Origin: Hesperophylax magnus
Taxonomy: Eukaryota > Arthropoda > Insecta > Trichoptera > Limnephilidae
Assembly (NCBI GenBank): GCA_026573805.1
Contig: JAIUSX010000096.1
Coordinates: forward strand, 3,286,001-3,350,000
DNA length: 64,000 nucleotides
Direction of reading: 5' to 3'
Shown here: piece after piece, positions 1 to 11,415 of the stretch
Position numbering within the stretch: the first letter of the stretch is position 1
Layout: every line of letters starts with the position of its first letter
Notes under the pieces: model-generated
The model's input: the letters and a program-made list of their open reading frames with translations, nothing else
What the model was told of the DNA's origin: nothing
The model's database searches: none
Made by a program: the position numbers and the translations under genes

Positions 1-1
1 T

Positions 2-217
2 GGAGAAAAACCATTTGCTTGTAATGAATGTACGTTTTCATGTTCTCGAAAGGAAAATTTGAATAGTCATATGATGAGTCACAATGGAAACAAACCTTTT
101 TCTTGTTACCACTGTACATATTCATGCTCTCAGAAAGCACAGTTGCAGAAACACATGCTGTTTCACAGTGGATATTGCAATACTCCTACTACGGAGGTCG
201 TCAAAATGTCACATTGA
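2..217 (+). pseudogene. C2H2 zinc-finger array, 3' remnant
   Basis: Open reading frame entering from the left edge and stopping at 215-217. It encodes one full C2H2 finger with the CNECTFSCSRKENLNSHMMSH pattern (the last 20 residues of the unit), a second (CYHCTYSCSQKAQLQKHMLFH type) and linkers of the NGNKPF type. After about position 172 the frame leaves finger sequence and ends. The finger style (CTYSCS...LKxHMxxH) matches the arrays near 21-22 kb and 36.5-37.4 kb, so this is another member of the same local family. The upstream part is outside the window, so it could be the 3' end of a live gene or a fragment. Confidence 0.7.
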
Positions 218-455
218 GCGCCAATATGTAGCACAAGCTTTTTGGAAATTTATGAGAGTGTCACATTGGTCATCTAATCTTCTACCACTTTACGAGTCAA
301 AAAACAGCATTTATCAATTCGGCAGGTTATCTACTGTAATAGCGTATTATGGAAGAAAAATGTACTACTTAACACTTCCAAAAGTTAGTTACCTTACAGG
401 GGTGGGGAATCTTTTAACCTTCGGAGGCTATTTTAAAAATCTTTTTCTTGTTCCA

Positions 456-633
456 ACTGTACCCATTCATGTTCTCGAAGCTGGCTTTTGAAGAGACACA
501 TGCTGACTCACAGCGGAGTAAAACCTTTTGCTTGTTCCGACTGTATTCATGTTCTCGAAGCTGGCTTTTGAAGAGACATATGCTGACTCACAGCGGAAAA
601 AAACCTTTTGCTTGTTCCGACTGTATATATTGA
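456..633 (+). pseudogene. Decayed C2H2 finger repeats
   Basis: Two nearly identical half-fingers in tandem (each with SWLLKRHMLTHSG followed by KPFACSDC). They are out of frame with each other: three bases of the usual CTYSCS region are missing at about 540-547. The second copy runs into a TGA at 631-633. It is separated from the fingers at 2-172 by about 280 bp of non-finger sequence. Seen directly: the finger motifs and the frame break. Inference: a relic of the same zinc-finger gene as the upstream fragment. Confidence 0.65.
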
Positions 634-639
634 TGATCT

Positions 640-1070
640 CAACAGATAATCCAGCGATAATCGCGTTGACTATCAACACATGGGTGGGATTATAATTGTG
701 ATAATCTAGGCAGGTATGTGCCCATGTGAATAAACGCTAAGTTCGCTTAACCAAAAGGATAGATATTCGCGTATGTGACTTACGGAAGAGTTAGTGGTGA
801 TGTTCGATGAGATGGTTCTTTTGGTGAGCGCTCGTATGGTGGAGGACTTCACAGTCAATCGGATAATATTGAACTAATTATAATAATAATAATAATAATA
901 AGTGTTTTATTATCTTTTCTTTTTGTGGAACAAATAGATATAATGATATCCTCACTGGGATCTCCCGTGCTGAGGATTTCATTTACATATTATGTATAAT
1001 TTAATTATAAGAAAATTAATATTACATCAAAGTTACAAATAAATTTAATTATGAACAAATATCATGCAAT
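640..1070. other. Intergenic, no gene seen
   Basis: No coding signal recognised. It contains a short TAA/AAT microsatellite at about 879-901. The right border is the first base of the Gypsy copy 1 LTR at 1071. Confidence 0.5.
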
Positions 1071-1855
1071 TGTTAACGCCGAAGTTAACATTTGGCGTGA
1101 ATTTATCTTGAGCGCCACCTGTTTTTTTGTTTGAGTAAGGGAAACAGGAAACCATTGATGGAATTTCAGGGTTTAAGTGGACAACGAGTGCTGGCATTCA
1201 TAGGTTAGGTTATTGTAATAAGAAGATAAATTTATGAGTGTAAATTAGATAGATATAATTTAAAGATATGAGTCGCACAAAGTACAGAGAAGTGTTATAC
1301 ATCCTAATCTAGCTTTGGGCAAGAAGTTAATACGTTACTCGGGCATTTCAAGTCTTGAAATTATTGCGAACTGCGCCTTCCAAGTACGATGTCATCTTGT
1401 CAAAATAATTATACCGCTCGGGCGAGCGATGGCTTCAAATGGATTCTCCTTGTGAATCCATTTCATCGGTAAGCAGGTAGCAATTATGAATATTATCTGA
1501 GGTTCCAGAATTAGCGGAGGGTAGGCAAATTTACATCTTACTTGAGGATTTGAAGTGTGGCTTTGTATTGCCAATCCATTGGTCTTATTAAAGTTATCCT
1601 CGCCGGGATATTTAGATTGCCATTTTAATCCATCTGCCTTTTGTAAGTTGAAAATGGCGATCAGGCTGTGATCCGTCGTTTTTATGTTTCCACGGTGCTC
1701 CAAGCCGTTGAACCAAAAAATAAAGAATGACCGCTTCCTTCCTTCCGATTCCAATCTTGCCACCTTGAAGAAAAGTGTTGCCAGGCGCATCCCACACAGT
1801 TCCTTTTATGTGGGGAAGGAGAAGTTCTTACTTTGTTACGATTATATACGTAACA
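1071..1855 (-). repeat. 3' LTR of Gypsy copy 1
   Basis: On minus it reads TGTTACGTATATAATCG at the outer 5' side and ends CGGCGTTAACA, i.e. TG...CA ends. It is 785 bp against 812 and 811 bp for the two LTRs of copy 2; the main difference is a 27-bp segment (GAGAGTGGTATATTTATGCG plus 7 more bases) present in copy 2 and absent here, between short TGGAA repeats. The purine-rich tract next to it on minus (GAGCGGGGAAA) is the likely polypurine tract. Confidence 0.9.
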
Positions 1856-3541
1856 TTTCCCCGCTCGCCGCTGAAGAAAATTTGCCCACAAATTTTCTTG
1901 ACAACTTGAAAACTCTGCCCAGACAAAAAAACTAATCTAAGCTGATATAGAAACATAAATTATTACAATGTATTTTCTTGTTTTATTTCTAACAAATATT
2001 TCTTAAATATCAATAAATCTTGTAGTAAAGGTATAAATTATTACCATTTTTTTTTTATTATTAACCATACAAATCCTACTGTTTATTAACTTTTTATAGT
2101 CTCAAAGGCAACTACTTATGCTAATATTTACTCAAAATTAGCCAAGACTCAAACCAAATTTTTAACCAAAACTCTGTTTTTTATTTTATTTTATTTATTT
2201 TTTTACATCATAATTACTATGCTAACAATTGGTATTGCATCTTAATTGACAAAAAAAAATATTCATGCAATTATTTGATTAACGAAAATTTAGAAAAGAA
2301 TTTATATAACAAACCGTAATGTTTACAAATTTTCTCGCACAGCGAAAGATAGATTTGTCCAACACCATCTCGATATCCTCTAGGATTCCGGAAGTCCCAA
2401 AACATACCCGAAATGGTATTGCAGCAAACCACCTTGAAAAAAAAAATTTTTTTTTTTTTTATAAACAAATTAACATACTTATATTACATCAGAATTACCA
2501 AGTACACAACATATATATCATGGCTTTAATAGTTTAAAAAATTGTTTCCTTTTTTAATGGAAATAGAAAAGTTCAACATTTTTCATGGACATAGGTACAC
2601 TTTAAGACCTAATCAGTTCATGATATAAATCACTGCACCAATCACTTCACTTATACTCAAATTGTAAATGTTCGGAGAATATTGCCCACATAAAGAATTC
2701 CTCCCTAATGCCCATTGAAGTAAATCTAATGCTGCAGCTAGAAATGTTATACATTAATGCTTCTGATGTTAAAGTAATAATGAGTTTAATATTATAAAGT
2801 CTTAATTCAATAATACTTCGTGATATTTAACAACTATAAGGAACAGAAAACTCGTTTAGGAGTTTAATAGTAAACGATAATTATATAAATATTAACCTAT
2901 ATTTATTTAAGCAGTAATCTGCCCATCACTCGGAAATCAGAGTGTTGAATCAATATAGCACTAAAGCTAAGCAATTATCATTAAAATTATACAACTCTAT
3001 TTTAATTTAGTAAAATTATCATATAAAATTATGCTACACATGTGAATACGCTATATAAACATAAAAAAACAATCGCATAGACACAATTTATTTATGTATT
3101 TTTTTTTTTTTTTTTAAGACACTTTTTCTCGATGCAATCACGGAGAATTGTTTATTTTAATTTTTTTTTATTTTATTATATATTTACCTTATATTTATTT
3201 ACCTTGTATTTAAGTTTACTTTATATTATTTCTTATACTAATTTGTAACTTGTCTCGATAAATACATAGAGGCAGGAATTTACTTTTTACATAAAATTAA
3301 AGAAAAGACAATTCTCTTTGCATCAATTTTGCGATGCACTGAAGCAAATGTCTTTGTTAACCTAACACATAGAAATATCCTAAAATTTATTAGTTTTAGC
3401 AATCCATCAATCCAATCATCCATGTTTTATTTATTGATATAAAAGAACCCACGACGAAAACAATAAATAAACCGAGAGTCATCTATACCCCACATATAGA
3501 GGATAGCTACTTCTCTACGTGCTAGGTTAGATGTCTTCCAT
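1856..3541 (-). other. Long 3' untranslated region of Gypsy copy 1
   Basis: About 1.7 kb between the end of pol and the 3' LTR, AT-rich with poly-T runs, matching 54824-56501 in copy 2. I see no env-like ORF in either copy. The part next to the LTR holds the polypurine tract. Confidence 0.75.
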
Positions 3542-6500
3542 TTAATTTGACTTAACTATGTCTTTTACATGGAAATCACCAACGATTTTCCCGTTCAAAT
3601 CTGCTAGTTTATATACTAAATCAGAAATTTTCTTTACAACAACGTTACATACGAATCGAGGCGCGAGCTTCTGCGCAAAATAATTAATCGCGCTAGACTG
3701 TACGAAATTTCGTCTCCAAACTATATCGCCCTCTGCATAAACTACAGACTTCCTACGCAGATTGTAGTGATTGGCACCTTTTTTATATGCTTTAAATAGA
3801 GAATCAGTAACTTGTTCATATATTGGGATTAGTTCTTCTAATTTTTTCCCATACGTTTGTCTTGTATCCTGCGCCGCAGTATTAGAAGACTCTATAAGTT
3901 TGTGTAAGTTACCATCTATGATTTGTTCTCTACCATGCATGAGAAAATATGGCGTAAAGTTTGTAGAAAAATTTACGCAATTATTTAAAGCTGTTTGTAC
4001 CCGTGGTAAAACTTTCGCCCATTTACGATGATCATCTTTTACCAGAATTGAGAGAGCGGTACCTATTGTCTGGTTGTAACGCTCCACGACATTATTTTGT
4101 GGCGTATACAAAGTGTTATAAAAAGGAGCTGGTACATTGTATTCAGCAAGTAAGTTTTTAAAGTTTTTGCTAACAAATACTTTTCCGTTATCGCACACTA
4201 AAGAATGCGGAACTCCGTGCACCAAGAAAATGTTTTCTTCAATATTAATACTAGGAGCGTACCGTTCCTCAGTGGAAACAGCCAACAGTATTTAGAAAAC
4301 ACATCAACGCAACTCAAAATATAATTATGACCAGAATATGAACGAGGTAACGGACCTACCAAGTCAACCGATAGCATCTGCATTGGTTTTGTAACCACTT
4401 TATGATTAGTTGATAAACCTAATGGGGGAGACGTACTAATTTTATGTGCCTTGCAAACGGAGCAGTTATTTACGAAGGACTTAACGTTTTGATATAAATT
4501 TGGCCAATAATAACGCAGTTGTACTTTTTTGTATGTTCTAAATACACCAGGATGACAGGCTAAATCAGATTCATGTTGATTTACTAAAATTTCCTTACGT
4601 TTCTCCTCTGGAACAACAAGTTTCCACGCCGTGTCCTCACATAAGCTATAACGTGTCTTACTATGTCTGTACAACTCATTGTCACGTATTTGAAAATTTA
4701 AATAGCGCTGAGGGAATTTTTTACAACCGGACCATAAGTCAATGTACCATTTATCTTTACTAATGGGTACTAACGTATCATTAACTAAAGCCACCTCTAC
4801 ACGTGATAGAACATCGGGAACCGTATTTAAAGATCCCTTCTTATGGACAACGTCAAATGGATATTGGGATAACCGTGTCGACCATCTCGCAAGTCTCCCA
4901 CTCGGATTACTCAGAGTAGTTAACCATTGTAGACTTGAATGATCTGTGACTATTTTAAAATGTGAACCTTCAATATATGAACGAAAATGCGTAACTGAAT
5001 CTAAAACCGCTAACAGTTCTCTTTCTGTGATTCCATAATTACGTTCATGTACATTAAGACTACGTGAAAAATATGCTATAGGATGTTCCTCTTCGCCGAA
5101 CACCTGCGTTAAAACACTTCCAATTGCCACCCCAGAGGCATCACAATGTATTGCAAATGGCAATTTAAAATCTGGACAAGATAAAACAGGAGCAGATATC
5201 AACGCATTTTTTAGCAAGTTAAACGCATTCTCTGCTTCCGGCGACCAAATAAATTTACTTATACCGTTCTTTGATCCGGAAAGTTTTGTAAGCGGAGCTG
5301 CTATAGTAGAAAAATCTTTTATAAATCTTCTGTAGTATCCACTCAGACCCAGAAAAGATTTGAGTTGTTTAGAATTTTTTGGCACCGGATAATTCCTTAT
5401 ACACTCGATTTTTGAAGGATCAGTTCTCAAGCCTTTCGAGTCCACAATATAACCTAAGTACTTAAGTTCATGCTTACAAAACTCGCATTTCTTTAGATTT
5501 ACTGTTAAACCAGCTTCTTTTAATCTAAGAAATACCTTTTCTAACAGGTTAAAGTGAGAGTTTAAATCTTCAAAAATTAAGATTAGATCGTCTAGGTAAC
5601 AGAACACATTCTCGTCAAATTCCGGACCGAATAAAATATCTGCCAGGCGCTGCATTTCACTAGCTGCGTTTTTTATACCAAAAGGCATACGTACAAACTC
5701 AAATAGACCACGACCCGGTACTACGAAGGCCGTCTTTTCACAAGAATCCTTATCTAAAGGTATCTGCCAAAACGCGCGTGAGAGGTCAATTGAAGAGATG
5801 AACCTTGCTCCCCTTAATTTATCCAGAATGCGTGATATATAAGGTAAGGGATAAGCGAAAGGTAATGTATTCTTATTTAAAGCGCGACTGTCTAAACATA
5901 ATCTCCCCGAACCATCCTTTTTAGTAACAATTACAACAGGGTTTGACCACGGCGACCGGGACGGTCTGACAACTCCTAATTTTAACATTTCATCCAACTC
6001 AGCTTCAAGCTGTCTTTGCCGTGCCGGTGAAAGAGGAAAATATCTTTGTTTAATTGGATTACAATTGGTCTCAATCTTATGTTGGACCAGATGCGTTAGG
6101 CCTAAACCTTTTTCTTCAAACGAAATACTACGAAATTTATCAATAATATGAATTAATCTAGAATTTTCTTTTGACGATAACTTAGAAGCAGGCGTTATAG
6201 AACGTACATCATCTATTTCACTATAAACTACTGTATTAGACAAAGTATCGGAATTAATTGATGTAAACAATTCTGGAGTAATTTTGAATTGTTTCCAGAA
6301 ATTAATTCCCAGTATAAACTTTTGCGTAAACGCTGGAATTATATAAAATAAAACTAATTTTGATGTTCCCTGATACACAACGGGAAGCAACATGGTACCC
6401 AGGACCGTCTGACGCTTACCGTCAGCCGTCGTAACGAATGTTTTGGATTCTTTAAATTTAATACCTAACTTAACAAAGTTTTTATACATAGTATCACCTA

Positions 6501-6726
6501 TACAACTTAAGGAAGCACCCGAGTCTAACAAACCACAAAACTCCTTATGTAATACAGTAAAACTGGCATAAGGACGATTATCCTTTGGTTGTTCCCACTT
6601 TCGAGGCAGGCCATTACCTTCGAAGTCAGGAACAACTTCAGGAGAATTCACCAAGGGCAGCCAACCAGAACAGACATCATTCCGCTGATCAGACGGAAGA
6701 CGCTGCGCAGATCGACTGCTTCTTAG
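3542..6726 (-). pseudogene. Gypsy pol polyprotein, frameshifted
   Basis: Pol on minus: aspartic protease (GLLDSGASLSC), reverse transcriptase with the YLDD box (CYLDDLILI), RNase H, then an integrase with an HHCC zinc region (CHPG ... NNCSVCKAHK) and a DDE core (SVDLVGP, CDNGK, VVERYN). The main frame runs from 6726 to about 4260. There a 1-bp loss and a nearby 6-bp loss relative to copy 2 shift the frame between the first and second integrase aspartates; the C-terminal part continues in another frame to 3542. There is no ATG at the start of pol: the frame opens inside the end of gag, so expression by -1 frameshifting is expected. Confidence 0.9.
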
Positions 6727-7631
6727 TTTTTTGACTTGTTCGAGTTTATAAAAAATTTATTTTTATTATTGGAATTATTTTTATTACCTTCATTCGATGA
6801 AGCAGAAGAATTTCTTTCATTAAATTTACGTTTCCAGCATCTCTCAGAACTGTGCCCTGGTTTGTTACAAACAGAACAAGATACTGTGGTTGTGGTGTTT
6901 TGATTATTATTATTATTTGAATTAAAATTCTTGTTACATAAGTTTTTCTCATTACTACGCACAACTCTTTCCGGACAAAATTTATAATAATGACCAGGTT
7001 TGTTACAATTATTACATTTCGGTACAAATGTCGATTTACATATTGAACTTGAATCATTGATATCCCGTGATTTGATCGATTTATGTATGTTACTTTCATC
7101 CTTGACTGACAGTCTCTCAAAGTCAGTACAAAAACGTTCCAGTTCATCAATATCACCCACATGAACTGTCACTAAAAGTTTAGCATATTCCGTTAAAATA
7201 GCTTCCTTTGCAATCTCTAACAATTCATCCTGCGGTATAGGATTATATAACTTCAAATTTGCTATTTTGAGATCTAAAAAGACGTCGGAGACCAATTGAT
7301 TATTTTTTTGCTTCACGGAGTAAATAAATTTACGCGTTTGTAACTGTGCATCGCGAGGTTGATATCTACTAATTAATGCACACTTCAATTTTGGCCACGA
7401 AAGAGTTTCCGTGTAAATTGTACGAAACCATAACAAAGCTGTTCCGTCTAGAATATCCGGAAAACATCGTATCAGATCCTCATTTGATATCAAACGTATT
7501 CTACTAAGTTCTTCGACTCTGTCAATAAACACTTTCACATCAGTTTTCCCGTCAAATTTTAGTTCCCAATTAATCAGGCCTTTACATTTTGAGAATTCAC
7601 GTGAAGCGTTACAATTTACACGAAATACTTT
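6723..7631 (-). pseudogene. Gypsy gag, 5'-truncated
   Basis: Gag C-terminal two thirds on minus, ending at the TAA at 6723-6725. It has the retrotransposon gag core (GTALLWFRTIYTETLSWPKL) followed by two CCHC zinc knuckles (CNNCNKPGHYYKFC and CSVCNKPGHSSERC) and an Asn/Ser-rich tail. Compared with copy 2 gag (379 residues) about the first 85 residues are missing because of the junction at 7631/7632. The first remaining ATG is at 7538. Confidence 0.9.
6726..6732 (-). promoter_or_regulatory. -1 ribosomal frameshift heptamer, Gypsy copy 1
   Basis: On minus the gag end reads TCA AAA AAC TAA. The heptamer A AAA AAC fits the X XXY YYZ rule in the gag frame and sits directly before the stop. The -1 frame opens straight into pol. 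The same site is present in copy 2. Confidence 0.75.
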
Positions 7632-7998
7632 TGTTTACGCCAAATAATGGCTAATTGTCGTGTAATTGCGAATTGTTTATGGCAATGAATTTTGTTCCTG
7701 AACCCCGTTTTCCTCTCCTTCATACCTCTCCTCTTTGTCCGGGAATCAGTCAGTGCAAAACCAACCGCCGTGACGCGAAGGGAACATCATTACCCATAAC
7801 GTATCTTATCGCAAGAAACAATCAAAATCATCTTAACGCATCGCAATAAATAATATTTCGCTAAAACCAAAATTACAGTGGAATCCAAGTGAATCAGTGA
7901 ATCCCAACAAGTGAATGATCCTCTACATCCGTAAGTACCCTTATACCCTTATAAATTCATTGCCAATGAATAATTGATTGTGTTATAAAAGGTCCACA
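7632..7998 (+). repeat. Probable 5' LTR of BEL/Pao element 1
   Basis: It starts TGTTTACGCC exactly where Gypsy homology stops, and probably ends with CA at 7996 or 7998. Shortly after comes TGGTCAATTCGAGCC (8010-8024), a counterpart of the TGGTCCTTCGAGCC that follows the LTR of the second BEL element at about 59997. An AATAAATAA signal lies at about 7846. No 3' LTR copy was found to confirm the borders, so they are inferred. Confidence 0.5.
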
Positions 7999-8227
7999 GC
8001 TTAAAAATTTGGTCAATTCGAGCCACATACATTATTATGTAGAGATATGAACCAGCGCATCTCGTAATTATAATACGTATTTACGCATTTATCCACGATA
8101 TTGTGTTTCATCGTTAAATACGTGTCGAATTATTTATGTGGGTAGGGTAGATAGTTTTGTACAGTAAGATCTCGCATTATTTATTTTAATTAAACGATTT
8201 ATTGTTATTATATTATTTATCATAAAA

Positions 8228-9350
8228 ATGACTAACGAAACGTCAAATGTAGAAATTAATAGAGAAATTAAGTTATTGGAAGCTCGTCAAAATTTATTCT
8301 TTTCAAGAGCTCAGAGAATATTTGATAGCATGAAAAATTTGAAGACGACATCGTCAAAAAACACTTTTTGCGCAAACGCCACATTGTTACCAGAGATTAG
8401 GAAGGAATTTTCAGAAATGGTTATTAAAATAAACACGCTCAACCTTAAAATAAATTCGGAATATATTCCCAATTTTCAAATGGAACAATCATTTGACGAA
8501 ATTTACGCCATTATTCAACTAACCGCCAGGCAAATGAATAGTGAAAATATGAATCAGTCGTCATCTACTACCCAACCAAAACATAATCTAAAGTTACCAA
8601 AGTTAACGCTACCCGGCTTTAATGGGAATTTAATGAACTGGAAAATTTATTATGAAACGTTTAAAAATATTATTCACGAAAACACAGATCTCTCTAACGC
8701 AGAAAAAGTACAATATTTGGACGGTTCATTGTCTGATAAAGCATTAAATATTTGTGTTGGGATTCCAACAACAGCTGATAATTATGAAATTATTTGGAAT
8801 GCTTTAATAGAGAAATATGAAGATAATCGAGCACACGCAGCGTATTATTTCGATCAAATTTTAAGCATTAAACAAATAACTATTCCAACAGCATCCAATT
8901 TAGAAGCGTTTATAGATCAGTTTCATTCGTCAATTTCGGCGTTACAACAATTAAAAATTCCGAATTTATTACAATATTTCTTCCTTTATATAGGAACTCA
9001 AAAATTAGATAAGGAAACAGCTATGGCATTCGAATCGTCAGTAAGGAGATCTGAGACACCTTCATATGAAGAGTTCGTGATTTTTTTGCGTGAGCACGCA
9101 AAAATATTACAGCGAACATCTGCATTACCGGAATGTAAATCGCAACAGCGCATGGAGAAAAACTCACTTAAGAAGCAATATAGCCAAGCATTTGTTAGTG
9201 TAACAAACAGTAAAATAAAACAATACGAGTGCGCTGTATGTAACCTATCAGATCATACATCAATTTATAAATGCCCAACATTTTTAAAAGCATCTCCTAA
9301 GAATAGATTTGAAATTGCTCATCTCGATAGTAGCTTTAAAGCAGTTTCAG
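8228..9350 (+). pseudogene. BEL/Pao gag, 3'-truncated
   Basis: It starts with ATG in AAAAATGACT context. The central region (LPKLTLPGFNGNLMNWKIYY, then QYLDGSLSDKALNI and YEIIWNALIEKYED) is the DUF1759-type gag core of BEL/Pao elements, followed by a zinc knuckle CAVCNLSDHTSIYKC. Homology ends shortly after; at about 9350 the sequence passes into unrelated DNA and the frame stops at 9394. Protease, RT, RNase H and integrase are missing. It lies directly downstream of the presumed LTR and a roughly 220-bp leader. Confidence 0.85.
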
Positions 9351-9428
9351 CAGTTGTGTACTATATACAGTACGCCCAGCTTCTGTTGTGCTAACTTGAC
9401 TCTGGCTTTGAGGGAGTCTCCGTCCCCT

Positions 9429-11133
9429 AATGGCCGCTGTTCCCAACTTATTAATCGTTATCTAAGTTCAAATCTTTGTTTTTGCTCAGCCAAGCGATTT
9501 TTAAGCATTTTGTAGGGAACGTTCGATTTGCGTTGTTCCCAATCATTTTATCTTTGAAAATCTTAAGTAGCCCCACACACTACCGCACATTACCATAGAC
9601 AATAAAATGACATCAAATTAAAAACTTTCTATGTTAAATTAATATTAAAGATTTAATTATTGTAGCTCTTATTAATACACATTACTTCTTTTAAATACCG
9701 TTATTCATAAACTGGTATTTCATATTTATTAAACTAACGTATATAATATATTAAAAATAAAGTGACAACTTGAACGTGATGCCACAATCGGGACTTCCCA
9801 TTTGATTTGGCAGATCGACGTAAGTTTTTTCTCCGTGCGACAGCAAAACAAATCCAAACAAACCTTAAAATGGAGATCAAAGCAAAGCGTGCGAAGAATA
9901 ACATTAAATTGATAGAATTGACAGGTTTTCAGATCTGACATGAGGTAAGGGCAAAATATTTCGCACATTCATCGCAAAAATGACACTTGCGTAAATAAAA
10001 AACTTACCTTTCGCTTGCATAAGTTAAATTCTCCTCAATTAGGTTCAAAATATACAAAAAACACGTTTTCGTCATACGAAAACGGTCAAAAAATTCTTTG
10101 TCATTTAATTCATTTGTAGTTATTTTATATATGTACTTTTTCTATTTTACATTGTCTTTGCCCTTCACATACATGTACTCTCCATTCACTGTCATCTATG
10201 TTTTCTTATTCGTGTCAATATTATGGTTTTAATGGACATATTGTCCGTAAATTACTTTTTATCATGTACGTAAACAACAAATGCACAATAATTACATTTT
10301 TCAACACAACAAATGCACAATAATTACATTTACAAAGGCATAAGATATTTTAATAGTCTTCCCGAAGAAGTGAAAAAAATACCAGATTTTATTTTATTCA
10401 AAAAGAAGGTCAAATTTATCTTTAAAAAAAATTAATATCACCTATCAAATGTTATAACTTCAATTCATGTTACAACCAAAATTAACGTCACAATCCTCTT
10501 TTATATTTATTGTACTGTATTTATGTTAATTACTGATATAAACATGAAATAATTGTCAAATAACTCCTACGCCAAGCTCAAGAGCTAGCACTCTTCATTG
10601 GAGTAGAAATTCAATAACATATGTTTTCACTATTACCTATTATTACCTAATTTTATGTACAATGTAACAATTTTATAAGTTAAACAATAAAAAATAAAAA
10701 ATAAAAAAAATTAATAAATAAATAAATAGTTCGATGTAATTGACATCCACACCCTGTCGCCGCCTGTATAACCCGATGTTTTCATCAATTACTTCGGCCC
10801 ATTCCGCAATATCTAGTATATCTAAAATGTCTAAAACTTCTCTATCCATTTTAAAACGATAATGACAAATGCAACACAAAAAACTGAAAGGAGCGCGACT
10901 GTCGATTGTCAGAGTGACATTTGATCATTGATTCGCGGTATTTTTTCACTCTGTTGACACTTTTTGTAACTAGCTTTTTCCTTACATATTGCTTAAATAG
11001 CTAATCCAGCTGTCCGGCTGGCTTAGACTGAGTGGCTTGCTTAAGCAATTATTGTGTGTTGGAATTACGTAGTGCAGTGGTGATTCGCTTAGAATTTGAT
11101 TATTAGGATTGGGAACAGCGGCCGTTAGAGTTG
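9429..11133 (-). mobile_element. PIF/Harbinger deletion derivative
   Basis: Bounded by inverted termini: TGGCCGCTGTTCCCAAC at the left (from about 9432) and GGGAACAGCGGCCG at the right, with TAA or TTA outside, as expected for Harbinger (3-bp TWA targets). On minus it contains the 5' untranslated region, first exon and first donor region of the transposase at 11141-13660, nearly identical, then diverges after about 9890. The DDE exons are missing. The first exon is split by a LINE tail (10107-10730). It is a defective, MITE-like copy. Confidence 0.75.
10107..10730 (+). mobile_element. LINE 3' tail inserted in Harbinger exon
   Basis: The sequence interrupts the Harbinger first exon between the codons for YIEL and LNDKEFF. 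It encodes the typical C-terminus of a LINE ORF2 (GIRYFNSLPEEVKKIPDFIL then a stop at about 10435) and ends in an A-rich tail (repeated AAATAAAAAATAAATA) next to the exon. It is therefore 5'-truncated and in plus orientation. Exact target duplications are hidden by the AT-rich borders. Confidence 0.75.
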
Positions 11134-11415
11134 CTGGTCACTAACGGCCGCTGTTCCCAATCCTAATAATCAAATTCTAAGCGAATCACCACTGCACTAC
11201 GTAATTCCAACACACAATAATTGCTTAAGCAAGCCGCTCAGTCTAAGCCAGCCGGACAGCTGGATTAACCATTTAAGCAATATGTAAGGAAAAAACTAGT
11301 TACAAAAAGTGTCGACAGAGTGAAAAAATATCGCGAATGATCAAATGTCACTCTGACAATCGACAGTCGCGCTCTTTTCAGTTTTTTGTGTTGCATTTAT
11401 CATTATCGTTTTAAA

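Larger units (their letters stand above)
1071..7631 (-). mobile_element. Gypsy-type LTR retrotransposon copy 1, 5'-truncated
   Basis: Minus-strand element, nearly the same sequence as copy 2 at 49227-57312. From its 3' end: LTR (1071-1855), a long 3' untranslated segment (1856-3541), pol (3542-6726) and most of gag (6723-7631). The 5' LTR, the leader and the start of gag are missing: homology to copy 2 stops at 7631, where an unrelated sequence starting TGTTTACGCC begins, interpreted as the LTR of a BEL/Pao element. Pol is also broken, so this copy is dead. A possible second remnant on the far side of the BEL element was not found. Confidence 0.9.

Noticed and set aside
9309..9515. Short plus-strand ORF across the BEL/Harbinger junction
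   Set aside because: It spans two unrelated elements and has no family similarity.
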